A stretch of DNA of 17,992 nt from Pseudomonadota bacterium. GTDB lineage: Bacteria > Pseudomonadota > Alphaproteobacteria > Ferrovibrionales > Ferrovibrionaceae. The position numbers and the translations under genes are program-made. Positions 1 to 7,174 of this stretch are shown here, one piece after another (position 1 is the first letter of the stretch; each line of letters opens with the position of its first letter). Below the pieces are notes generated by a model, which saw only the letters and a program-made list of their open reading frames with translations, made no database searches and was not told where the DNA came from. The stretch covers positions 1 through 17,992 of the forward strand of contig JAEYTW010000131.1 of assembly GCA_023433835.1 (NCBI GenBank). The letters run 5' to 3'.

Positions 1-975
1 GGCATCTTCGGCTTCGCCACCGAAACCTCGCGCGGCAAGGACACGCCTTCGGGCCATTGGGAGATGGCCGGCGCGCCGGTCGCCTTCGACTGGGGCTATT
101 TTCCCGATACGACCCCGAGCTTTCCCCCGGCACTGACCGACGCGCTGATCCGCGAGGCCGGCCTGCCCGGCCTCCTCGGCAACTGCCACGCCTCCGGCAC
201 CGAGATCATCGAGCGGCTGGGCGCGGAGCATATCGCCTCGGGCAGACCGATCGCCTACACCTCGGCCGACAGCGTCTTCCAGATCGCCGCGCATGAGGAA
301 CATTTCGGCCTCGACCGGCTCTACGACGTCTGTCGCATCGCCCGCCGCCTGGTCGATCCCTACAACATCGGCCGCATCATCGCCCGGCCGTTCGTGGGCG
401 CACCCGGCAGCTTCCGCCGCACCGGCAACCGCAAGGATCTCGCGGTGATGCCGCCCGAACCGACCTTGCTCGACCGCCTGACCGGGGCGGGCAGGGCGGT
501 GCGATCCATCGGGAAGATCGGCGACATCTTTGCCCATTCGGGCACCGGCGAGGAGATCAAGGCCGACGGCAATGCCGCGCTGATGCAGGCGACGCTCGAT
601 GCCGTGGCGACCGCCCCTGCCGGTTCGCTGACCCTGACCAATTTCGTCGATTTCGATACGCTCTACGGCCATCGCCGCGATATCGCCGGCTACGCCGCCG
701 CGCTTGAGGCCTTCGATGCCTGGCTGCCGCGGTTTCGTGCCGCCATGCGGCCGGGCGACATCGCCATCATCACCGCCGACCATGGCTGCGATCCCACCTG
801 GAAGGGATCCGATCATACCCGCGAGAATGTGCCGGTGCTGGCCTTCGGGCCTGACATCGGCGGCCGCCGCCTCGGCCGCCGCGACGGCTTCGCCGATATC
901 GGCCAGACGCTTGCCGCCCATCTCGGGCTCGATCCGCTCGCCCATGGCCGTGCCTTCGAGCTGGCGAGGGGGTAG
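1..975 (+). CDS. deoB: Phosphopentomutase, 5' end missing
   Basis: The enzyme interconverts (deoxy)ribose 1-phosphate and 5-phosphate in nucleoside salvage and is a cytosolic metalloenzyme of the alkaline phosphatase superfamily. The frame is open from the first base, so the gene begins outside the window. 324 residues are visible, and the family is usually about 400. Near the left edge is the motif GKDTPSGHWE (visible residues 12-21); its threonine 15 matches the phosphorylated threonine of the family. Further on are YTSADSVFQIAAHEE, RIIARPFVG, NFVDFDTLYGHRRD and the C-terminal metal-binding stretch TADHGCDPTWKGSDHTREN. The match to DeoB is continuous with no frameshift. The next gene starts 9 bases after the stop, so the two may be co-transcribed although they have no obvious functional link. 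Confidence 0.96.
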   Translation, partial: GIFGFATETSRGKDTPSGHWEMAGAPVAFDWGYFPDTTPSFPPALTDALIREAGLPGLLGNCHASGTEIIERLGAEHIASGRPIAYTSADSVFQIAAHEEHFGLDRLYDVCRIARRLVDPYNIGRIIARPFVGAPGSFRRTGNRKDLAVMPPEPTLLDRLTGAGRAVRSIGKIGDIFAHSGTGEEIKADGNAALMQATLDAVATAPAGSLTLTNFVDFDTLYGHRRDIAGYAAALEAFDAWLPRFRAAMRPGDIAIITADHGCDPTWKGSDHTRENVPVLAFGPDIGGRRLGRRDGFADIGQTLAAHLGLDPLAHGRAFELARG

Positions 976-984
976 TCGGCCGCC

Positions 985-1818
985 ATGCTGCGAACGGCGG
1001 TTCTCGTGCTCGTCTGGTTGCTGAGTACAGGGACCCTCGCTGCGGCCGACCCCTGGGGCCAGGTCGTGCCGACCGTCGGCTTCCTGCCGGGCGGCCCCTA
1101 TCGCGACTGCGACGAGAACTGCCCCGAGATGATCGAGGTGCCGCCCGGCAGCTTCACCATGGGTTCGGTGGGCCTCAACATCGACGAAGGCCCGCCGCAC
1201 TCCGTCACCATCGGCTATCCCATCGCCATCGGCCGTTACGAAGTCACCTTCGGCGAATGGGATGCCTGCGTGCGCGATGGCGGCTGCAATCGCCACCTGC
1301 CCGGCGACAACGGATGGGGCAGGGGCCGGCGGCCGGTGATGAACGTTTCCTGGCTCGATGCCCAGGCGTATGTCCAATGGCTGCGCCGCAGGACCGGCAA
1401 GCCCTACCGGCTGCTCAGCGAGGCCGAATGGGAATATGCCGCCCGCGCCGGTTCGGCCGCCGACTATGCCTGGGGCGACGAGATCGAGCGCAACCGGGCC
1501 AACTGCAGCGGCTGCGGCAGCCCCTGGGACAACCAACGGACCGCCCCGGTCGGCTCGTTCCGGGCCAACGGGTTCGGCCTTTTCGACATGCACGGCAATG
1601 TCTGGGAATGGGTCGAGGACTGCTACCGCGAAGCCTATTACGACACGCCTGACGACGGCCGCGCGGTCAGCCCCTCGGTCTGCCGCTATCGCGTACTGCG
1701 CGGGGGCTCGTGGGATTTCGGGCCGGCGATGCTGCGTTCGGCCTATCGCTTCTTCTCGCTGCCCGACTACCGCTACGACGCCATCGGATTCCGCGTGGCC
1801 TACACGGTGATCCAATAA
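985..1818 (+). CDS. Exported SUMF1/FGE-fold protein without the FGE catalytic cysteines
   Basis: The 277-residue product has a hydrophobic N-terminus (residues 1-21, ending TLAAA) that looks like a signal peptide, followed by a formylglycine-generating-enzyme-like domain. Visible family motifs are EVPPGSFTMGS (51-61), RPVMNVSWLDAQAYVQWL (116-133), YRLLSEAEWEYAARAG (141-156), GLFDMHGNVWEWVEDCY (198-214) and RVLRGGSW near 236-243, with a C-terminal GFRVAY. True aerobic FGEs carry a copper-binding cysteine pair just after the GGS motif; here those positions are F245 and L250. It is therefore unlikely to be a sulfatase-activating oxidase. Eight cysteines (42, 46, 95, 101, 174, 177, 213, 233) could form four disulfides in the periplasm. 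GGCGAGGGGG about 12 bases upstream may serve as the ribosome site. Its substrate or role is unknown. It follows deoB closely, and an 88-base gap separates it from mltB. Confidence 0.85.
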   Translation: MLRTAVLVLVWLLSTGTLAAADPWGQVVPTVGFLPGGPYRDCDENCPEMIEVPPGSFTMGSVGLNIDEGPPHSVTIGYPIAIGRYEVTFGEWDACVRDGGCNRHLPGDNGWGRGRRPVMNVSWLDAQAYVQWLRRRTGKPYRLLSEAEWEYAARAGSAADYAWGDEIERNRANCSGCGSPWDNQRTAPVGSFRANGFGLFDMHGNVWEWVEDCYREAYYDTPDDGRAVSPSVCRYRVLRGGSWDFGPAMLRSAYRFFSLPDYRYDAIGFRVAYTVIQ

Positions 1819-1834
1819 GCATCGGCGGTTGCGC

Positions 1835-1846
1835 CGACTCGAGTCG
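1835..1846. repeat. 12-bp perfect palindrome in the gap before mltB
   Basis: CGACTCGAGTCG is its own reverse complement. It lies in the 88-base gap between the SUMF1-fold gene and mltB, about 60 bases before the mltB start. It could be an operator, but no matching second copy was seen. A tandem heptamer (GGCGCTT twice, 1868-1881) lies between it and the ribosome site. No convincing -35/-10 pair was found in this gap. Confidence 0.4.
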
Positions 1847-1906
1847 TCATGGCACAAAGCCGGGGAAGGCGCTTGGCGCTTCATCCTTTCGATCCAAGGA
1901 CTGCTT

Positions 1907-3088
1907 ATGGCCTTTAGCCGCTGGTTGCGTGCCTCCGCCCTGATTCTAGCCGCGTTAACCATGACTCAGTGCGCCCCTCAAGGCAGCACCGCGGCGACGG
2001 GTGGCCAGGCGGCGACACAACCCAGCGTCGATCCCGAGGGCTTCCCGGTCGCCGCGGCGGCGCCGCGCGGCGGCATCGACAGCCAGACCCTGGCTCCGCC
2101 GCCCGGCGTCAAGGCCGCCCCGGCGCCGGCCCAGCAGGCACCGGCCTCGACCGCCGCTGTCGGCACGCCGCCGGTGATCCATAATCCCAAGCCGTTCCCC
2201 GCCTGGGTCGCCGATCTGCGCAAGGAAGCGCTGAGCAAGGGTATTTCCGGCCCGGTGTTCGACCGCGCGTTCCGCGGCGCCCAACCGATACCCCGGATCA
2301 TCGAGCTCGACCGCAAGCAGCCGGAATTCGCCCTGACCCTCGACCAGTACCTGGACCGCGTGGTCAACAATGCCCGGGTCGAGAAGGGCAGGCAGTTGCT
2401 CCGCGAGAACAGGGCCCTGCTGAACAAGGTCGCCGAGAAGTATGGCGTGGCGCCGCGCTATGTCGTGGCGCTGTGGGGCATTGAGACCGATTTCGGCCGT
2501 TTGACCGGCGGGTTCAAGGTGGTGCCGGCGCTGGCGACCTTGGCCTATGACGGCCGCCGCTCGCTCTACTTCCGCAACGAGCTGATCAATGCGCTGAAGA
2601 TTCTCGAGCGCGACAAGTTCGAGCCGGACGAGTTCACCGGCTCCTGGGCCGGCGCGATGGGCCAGAACCAGTTCATGCCCTCGACCTATCTGTCCTATGC
2701 GGTCGATTTCGACGGGGACAACAAGCCCGACATCTGGCGCTCCCGCCCCGACGTCTTCGCCTCGACCTCCAACTACCTGTCCCGCATCGGCTGGAAGGGT
2801 GACGAGGGCTGGGGCCGCGAAGTCAAGCTGCCGGCCGGGTTCGATCAGAGCCTGGTGAATTCGGATGCCGAGAAGACGGTCGCGGAATGGTCGGCGGCGG
2901 GCGTGCGCAGCCTGAACGGCCCGCCGCTGCCGGCGGCGCAGACCAGGGCGATGCTGGTGGTGCCCTCGAACGGCCAGGGCCGTGCCTTCCTGGCCTATAC
3001 GAACTTCCGCGTGATCATGAAGTGGAACAAGTCGACAAGCTTCGCCATCGCGGTCGGTACCCTTGCCGACCGGATCGGCGATGGCTAG
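1907..3088 (+). CDS. mltB: Lytic murein transglycosylase, MltB family (GH103)
   Basis: The enzyme cleaves the MurNAc-GlcNAc bond of peptidoglycan with formation of 1,6-anhydroMurNAc, in the periplasm. The start at 1907 is chosen because AAGGA sits 6 bases upstream and the protein then begins with a hydrophobic export signal (residues 5-21); an upstream in-frame start at 1829 would bury it. The 393-residue product has a Pro/Ala-rich linker (about 23-97) and then the SLT_2 catalytic domain (about 98-390). The catalytic glutamate is E193 in ALWGIETDFGR, and the AMGQNQFMPSTY motif is at 250-261. The lipobox candidate ends MTQC22; glutamine at -1 is unusual, so lipidation is uncertain. No peptidoglycan-binding domain follows the catalytic domain, although many relatives have one. 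The linker shares a motif with the neighbouring RlpA. Family assignment is secure; the paralogue name is less so. Confidence 0.92.
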   Translation: MAFSRWLRASALILAALTMTQCAPQGSTAATGGQAATQPSVDPEGFPVAAAAPRGGIDSQTLAPPPGVKAAPAPAQQAPASTAAVGTPPVIHNPKPFPAWVADLRKEALSKGISGPVFDRAFRGAQPIPRIIELDRKQPEFALTLDQYLDRVVNNARVEKGRQLLRENRALLNKVAEKYGVAPRYVVALWGIETDFGRLTGGFKVVPALATLAYDGRRSLYFRNELINALKILERDKFEPDEFTGSWAGAMGQNQFMPSTYLSYAVDFDGDNKPDIWRSRPDVFASTSNYLSRIGWKGDEGWGREVKLPAGFDQSLVNSDAEKTVAEWSAAGVRSLNGPPLPAAQTRAMLVVPSNGQGRAFLAYTNFRVIMKWNKSTSFAIAVGTLADRIGDG

Positions 3089-3093
3089 TTTTG

Positions 3094-3103
3094 CCAGATC
3101 TGG
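3094..3103. repeat. Short palindrome between mltB and rlpA
   Basis: CCAGATCTGG is a 10-bp perfect palindrome in the 40-base gap between mltB and rlpA. No T-tract follows, so a terminator is not supported. It may be chance. No clear Shine-Dalgarno for rlpA was seen in this gap. Confidence 0.3.
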
Positions 3104-3128
3104 GCGTGAATAGCGGGGCCGCCACCAG

Positions 3129-4130
3129 ATGATGCGGGTAGTAAGGGATATCAGGGTCGTCACGGCGGTTGTCGCGCTGGCAGCCCTCGGTCTGGGCGGC
3201 TGCGCCGAGACCAGGCTGGTCGGCGCCGGCGCCAAGTCGGCGACCAAGCCTTCAGGCAGCACGGCCCAGGCGGCGCCGGGCAAGGGTATCTACAAGGTCG
3301 GCAACCCCTATCAGGTCGCCGGCGTCTGGTACTACCCGAAGGAAAACCCGAGATACGATGAGACCGGCATCGCCTCCTGGTACGGCCCGGGTTTCCACGG
3401 CAAGTATACGGCGAACGGCGAAGCCTATGACATGAACGACCTGACCGCGGCGCATCAGACGCTGCCGATGCCGGTCTTCGTGCGGGTGACCAACCTGGAG
3501 AACGGCCGCTCGATCGTCGTGCGCGTCAACGACCGCGGGCCCTTCGCCAACGGCCGCATCATCGACATGTCGCGCCGCGGCGCCCAGCTGCTCGGCTTCG
3601 ACCAGAAGGGCACCGCCCGGGTGCGCGTCCAGTACATCGAGAACGCGCCGCTCGAAGGCGGCACGATGGTCGCGCAGGGCGACGAGCCGCAACCCCAGGT
3701 CGCGGCCGCGCCGCGCGGCGATATCGGCGTGCAGACGCTGGCCCCGCCGCCGACGCTGCCGCCGGCCAAGGCCCCGCCCAAGCCCACGCCGCCGCAGCTG
3801 CAGCCGGCGACCCAGCCCGCCCCGCAGGTGCGCCCGGTGGCCGTGGCCGAGGTGCCGTCCGACTACACCGCCCAGACCGTGCGGGTCGAGGCGGTCAAGC
3901 AGACCAGCATCTACATCCAGGCCGGGGCCTTCACCGTCTACGACAACGCCAATCGCCAGTCGGCCAAGATCGGCCGCTTCGGTCCGACGCGGGTCAGTCA
4001 GACCGTGGTCAACGGGACCGATTTCTATCGCGTCCGGCTGGGCCCGATCGAGTCGGTCGACCGCGCCGACCAGCTGTTGAGCCAGATCATCGCCGGCGGG
4101 GATACGCAGGCGCATATCGTAGTGGAGTGA
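3129..4130 (+). CDS. rlpA: Septal ring lytic transglycosylase RlpA, lipoprotein with DPBB and SPOR domains
   Basis: RlpA cleaves denuded (peptide-free) glycan strands at the division septum and is anchored in the outer membrane. The 333-residue product has a clear lipobox LGGC (C25), a DPBB domain (about 78-168), a long Pro/Ala/Gln-rich linker (about 180-250) and a C-terminal SPOR domain (about 258-332), which in this family binds septal denuded glycan. The three residues shown to matter in the Pseudomonas enzyme have counterparts at matching spacing: D101 in AYDMNDL, H109 in TAAHQTLP and D135 in VNDRGPF. An active enzyme is therefore expected, which is not the case for every RlpA homologue. 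Two ATG codons in tandem (3129, 3132) leave the exact start open. The gene ends at 4130 and the next likely start is at 4202. Confidence 0.95.
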   Translation: MMRVVRDIRVVTAVVALAALGLGGCAETRLVGAGAKSATKPSGSTAQAAPGKGIYKVGNPYQVAGVWYYPKENPRYDETGIASWYGPGFHGKYTANGEAYDMNDLTAAHQTLPMPVFVRVTNLENGRSIVVRVNDRGPFANGRIIDMSRRGAQLLGFDQKGTARVRVQYIENAPLEGGTMVAQGDEPQPQVAAAPRGDIGVQTLAPPPTLPPAKAPPKPTPPQLQPATQPAPQVRPVAVAEVPSDYTAQTVRVEAVKQTSIYIQAGAFTVYDNANRQSAKIGRFGPTRVSQTVVNGTDFYRVRLGPIESVDRADQLLSQIIAGGDTQAHIVVE

Positions 4131-4201
4131 GTTTCTTGGTCATGGTTTCGCCGCGTTGTCGGTCTAATCCTGCCGCACGGTCAACGAGGGGGGTATCCGC
4201 C

Positions 4202-5380
4202 ATGTCCATCGCCATAAGACTGCGGCGCGTCCTGTTCGTTGCCGCCGCGGTATTGGGCCTCAGCCCCGCGGTTGCCGGAGCCCAGGCCTTCGAGACCGCC
4301 GCGCGCCAGGCCTTCATGGTCGATTTCCAGACCGGCGCGGTGATGTACAACAAGCTCGGCGACGAGCTGATGCCGCCGTCGTCGATGTCCAAGCTGATGA
4401 CGGCGTTCATGGTGTTCGAGCGGCTGCAGGCCGGCACGCTGCACCTGACCGACCAGATGGGTGTCTCGGAAAAGGCGTGGAAGACCGGCGGGTCGAAGAT
4501 GTTCGTCCATGTCGGCGACCGGGTCTCGGTCGAAGACCTGCTGCGCGGCGTCATCATCCAGTCGGGCAACGATGCCTGCGTCGTGCTGGCCGAAGGGCTG
4601 GCCGGCAGCGAGGAGCGCTTCGCCGAACAGATGACGGCGCGCGCCCGCGAACTCGGCATGACCAAGAGCGTGTTCAAGAACGCGACCGGCCTGCCCCAGG
4701 ACGGGCATCTGATGACCCCGCGCGAACTGGCGTTCCTGGCGCGCGAAATCATCGTGCGCTTCCCGCAGTTCTATCGCTTCTATTCCGAGATCAGCTTTAC
4801 CTACAACAATATCAAGCAGGGCAACCGCAACCCGCTGCTCTACAAGAACACCGGCGCCGACGGCATGAAGACCGGCCATACCGATGCCGCCGGCTATGGC
4901 CTCACCGCCTCGGCCAAGCGCGACGGCCGCCGCCTGATCCTGGTGGTCAACGGCCTGAAGTCGATGAACGAGCGTTCGCGCGAATCCGAACGCCTGCTCG
5001 ACTGGGGCTTCAACGAATTCGACACCTACAAGATCTTCTCGCCCGGCCAGGTGGTCGACAACGCCGGCGTCTGGCTCGGGGTGCAGCCGACCGTGCCGCT
5101 GACCGTGTCCAAGGATGCCTTCGTCACGCTGTCCAAGCGCGACCGCCCGAACATGAAGGTCACCGCGGTGTGGGACAACCCGATCCCGGCGCCGATCCAG
5201 GCGGGCCAGCCGGTCGGCCGCCTGCTGATCGCGGCACCCGAGATGGACCGGCTGGAGCAGCCCAAGCAGATCGAGGTGCCGCTGGTCGCGGTCGCCCCGG
5301 TCGAACGGCTCGGGTTTGCCGGCCGCATCCAGGCGACGCTCCTCAGCCTCGTCGGCCTGAACAAAGTCGCCACCCCATGA
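4202..5380 (+). CDS. dacC: D-alanyl-D-alanine carboxypeptidase (PBP5/6 class, DacC/DacF-like)
   Basis: This serine DD-carboxypeptidase removes the terminal D-Ala from peptidoglycan pentapeptides in the periplasm. The start at 4202 is preferred because GAGGGGGG lies 8 bases upstream and the protein then opens with a signal peptide (residues 1-29, ending AGAQA). A GTG at 4127 overlapping the rlpA stop would add 25 residues in front of that signal. The 392-residue product has all three penicillin-binding motifs: SxxK at S61-K64, SGN at 121-123 and KTG at 223-225. A C-terminal beta domain follows (about 283-370), then a short amphipathic tail (RLGFAGRIQATLLSLVGL) of the type that anchors PBP5 in the inner membrane. 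Its stop overlaps the tmk start (ATGA). The symbol is the closest common name; dacF or dacA would fit equally well. Confidence 0.92.
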   Translation: MSIAIRLRRVLFVAAAVLGLSPAVAGAQAFETAARQAFMVDFQTGAVMYNKLGDELMPPSSMSKLMTAFMVFERLQAGTLHLTDQMGVSEKAWKTGGSKMFVHVGDRVSVEDLLRGVIIQSGNDACVVLAEGLAGSEERFAEQMTARARELGMTKSVFKNATGLPQDGHLMTPRELAFLAREIIVRFPQFYRFYSEISFTYNNIKQGNRNPLLYKNTGADGMKTGHTDAAGYGLTASAKRDGRRLILVVNGLKSMNERSRESERLLDWGFNEFDTYKIFSPGQVVDNAGVWLGVQPTVPLTVSKDAFVTLSKRDRPNMKVTAVWDNPIPAPIQAGQPVGRLLIAAPEMDRLEQPKQIEVPLVAVAPVERLGFAGRIQATLLSLVGLNKVATP

Positions 5381-6036
5381 CGGCGGGCGGCCGCGAAGGC
5401 CGCCTGACCGGCCGCTTCATCACGATCGAAGGCGGCGAGGGGGCCGGCAAGTCGACCCAGATCGCCCGCCTGGTTTCCCGGCTGGAAGCAGCCGGGAAAA
5501 CCGTTATCCGTACCCGCGAGCCCGGCGGGTCGCCGGGGGCCGAGGCGATCCGCAACCTGGTGGTGACCGGGGCCGGCGACCGCTGGGACGGCGTCACCGA
5601 GGCCCTTTTGATGTTTGCCGCGCGCCGCGACCATATGCGCGCGACCGTCTGGCCGGCCCTCGAGCGGGGCGACTGGGTGGTTTCCGACCGCTTCGCCGAT
5701 TCCTCGATGGCCTATCAGGGCCATGCCCGCGGCCTGGGCCCCGAGAAGATCGCCGCGCTCTATGACTGGACGCTCGGTGATTTTCGCCCCGACCTGACCT
5801 TGATCCTCGATCTGCCGGTCGAGATCGGCCTCGGCCGCGCCCGCGCGCGGGCGGGCGACGAACAGCGCTTCGAAGGCCTCGATCTCGATTTCCACCGCCG
5901 GATCTCGGCCGGTTTCCACGCGATCGCGGCGGCCGAGCCGGCGCGCTGCCGGGTGATCGACGGGTCTGGCGATATCGATCGCACCGCCGGGTTGCTGTGG
6001 GCCGCGGTGGCCGATCGCTTCGATCTTCCGCGATGA
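5377..6036 (+). CDS. tmk: Thymidylate kinase
   Basis: The enzyme phosphorylates dTMP to dTDP with ATP in the cytosol. The ATG at 5377 overlaps the upstream stop by an ATGA, which indicates translational coupling; no separate strong ribosome site is seen. The 219-residue product has the P-loop GGEGAGKST (19-27), the TREPGGSPGAEAIR substrate motif, the DRFADSSMAYQG motif (DRF in place of the commoner DRY) and an arginine-rich lid segment (RARARAGDEQRFE), as in bacterial-type enzymes. Length is normal. Its own stop again overlaps the next gene by ATGA. The neighbouring holB is a very common partner of tmk in proteobacteria. Confidence 0.97.
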   Translation: MTAGGREGRLTGRFITIEGGEGAGKSTQIARLVSRLEAAGKTVIRTREPGGSPGAEAIRNLVVTGAGDRWDGVTEALLMFAARRDHMRATVWPALERGDWVVSDRFADSSMAYQGHARGLGPEKIAALYDWTLGDFRPDLTLILDLPVEIGLGRARARAGDEQRFEGLDLDFHRRISAGFHAIAAAEPARCRVIDGSGDIDRTAGLLWAAVADRFDLPR

Positions 6037-7142
6037 GCGATTTCGACCCGGCGCAGGATCCGACCTATGCCGCCCGTACCGCCACCGCCCTGATCGGCCA
6101 TGGCGAGGCGGAAGCCGCCCTGCTCGACGCCTTCAATTCCGGCCGGTTGCCCCATGCCTGGCTGTTCACCGGCCCCAAGGGCATCGGCAAGGCGACGCTG
6201 GCCTTTCGTTTCGCCCGGTTCGTTCTGAAGCAGAAGGATTCGAGCAGCGGCGGATTCTCGATGTTCGACGAGCCCGCGCCGACCACGCTGGACGTGCCGG
6301 CGAACGACCCGCTGTTCGCCCGCGTCGCCTCGGGCGCCGCCGACCTCGTCACCATTGCGCGGTCGTGGGACGACAAGGGCAAGCGCTGGCGCAAGGAAAT
6401 CGGCGTCAACGATATCCGCCGGCTGCAGCCGTTCTTCCATTCGACCGCGGCCGAGGATGGCTGGCGGGTGGTGATTGTCGACGCGGCTGACGAGATGAAT
6501 CGTAACGCAGCCAATGGCTTGTTGAAGATTCTTGAGGAACCGCCGCAGCGGGCTCTGCTGCTGCTGCTGGCCCATGCGCCGGGTAGCCTGCTGCCGACCA
6601 TCCGCTCGCGCTGCCGGGTGCTGAAGCTGCGCCCGCTGGGCGAGGCCGAGACGATCGAGGTGCTGGAACGCGCGCTGCCGGAGACTGCCGGCGACGACCG
6701 CACCGCGCTTGCCCGGCTGGCCGAGGGCGCGCCGGGCCGGGCCGTGGCGCTGCACGAGGCCGGCGGCCTCGACCTCTACCGTCAGATCGTCGACCTCGTC
6801 GGCCACCTGCCCAAGGTCGACGCCGTCAGGGTGCATGCCTTCGGCGACAAGCTCGCCCGCAAGGGCGAGGAGGGGGCATGGGAGGTGTTCACCGACCTGC
6901 TCGGCTGGTGGCTGGCCCGTGCCGTGCGGGCGGCGGCCTCCGGCGTCATCCCGGCGCCGATCGTGCCGGGCGAAACCCAGGCGCTGACCCTCCTGCCGGA
7001 ACGTTGCGGCCTTGATCGCTCGGTGGAGGTGTGGGAGAACGTGACCGGCCTGATCGCCCGTGCCGACAGCGTCAACCTCGACAAGAAGCAGGTGGTGCTG
7101 AACGTCTTCTCCCTCTTGGAGCGGGCGGCCAAAGGTTCCTGA
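6033..7142 (+). CDS. holB: DNA polymerase III delta' subunit
   Basis: Delta' is a fixed part of the clamp-loader complex that places the beta clamp on DNA. The ATG at 6033 overlaps the tmk stop. The 369-residue product is an AAA+ protein with the P-loop TGPKGIGKAT (46-55), a Walker B-like stretch VVIVDAADEMN, the segment NAANGLLKILEEPP and the sensor/SRC motif LLPTIRSRCRVL. The cysteine cluster that binds zinc in Escherichia coli delta' is absent between P-loop and Walker B, which I believe is common in alphaproteobacterial forms. A C-terminal helical part (about 240-369) is present, so the gene looks complete. A 32-base gap with a run of seven T follows before metG. Confidence 0.93.
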   Translation: MSDFDPAQDPTYAARTATALIGHGEAEAALLDAFNSGRLPHAWLFTGPKGIGKATLAFRFARFVLKQKDSSSGGFSMFDEPAPTTLDVPANDPLFARVASGAADLVTIARSWDDKGKRWRKEIGVNDIRRLQPFFHSTAAEDGWRVVIVDAADEMNRNAANGLLKILEEPPQRALLLLLAHAPGSLLPTIRSRCRVLKLRPLGEAETIEVLERALPETAGDDRTALARLAEGAPGRAVALHEAGGLDLYRQIVDLVGHLPKVDAVRVHAFGDKLARKGEEGAWEVFTDLLGWWLARAVRAAASGVIPAPIVPGETQALTLLPERCGLDRSVEVWENVTGLIARADSVNLDKKQVVLNVFSLLERAAKGS

Positions 7143-7174
7143 TTTCCCACGCCTTTTTTTGAACCGGTCGAGCC

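Noticed and set aside
1868..1881. Tandem heptamer GGCGCTT before mltB
   Set aside because: Only two copies and no partner elsewhere; probably chance in GC-rich sequence.
1955..3283. 442-residue minus-strand open frame opposite mltB
   Set aside because: Composition is typical of antisense in GC-rich DNA, and the plus strand carries a clear MltB.
4127..4201. GTG start for the carboxypeptidase overlapping the rlpA stop
   Set aside because: It would put 25 residues before a good signal peptide; the ATG at 4202 has GAGGGGGG at the right distance.
7134..7165. GGTTC...GAACC pair around a seven-T run between holB and metG
   Set aside because: The stem is only 5 bp with a 22-base loop, and the T-run lies inside the loop, so it is not a terminator.
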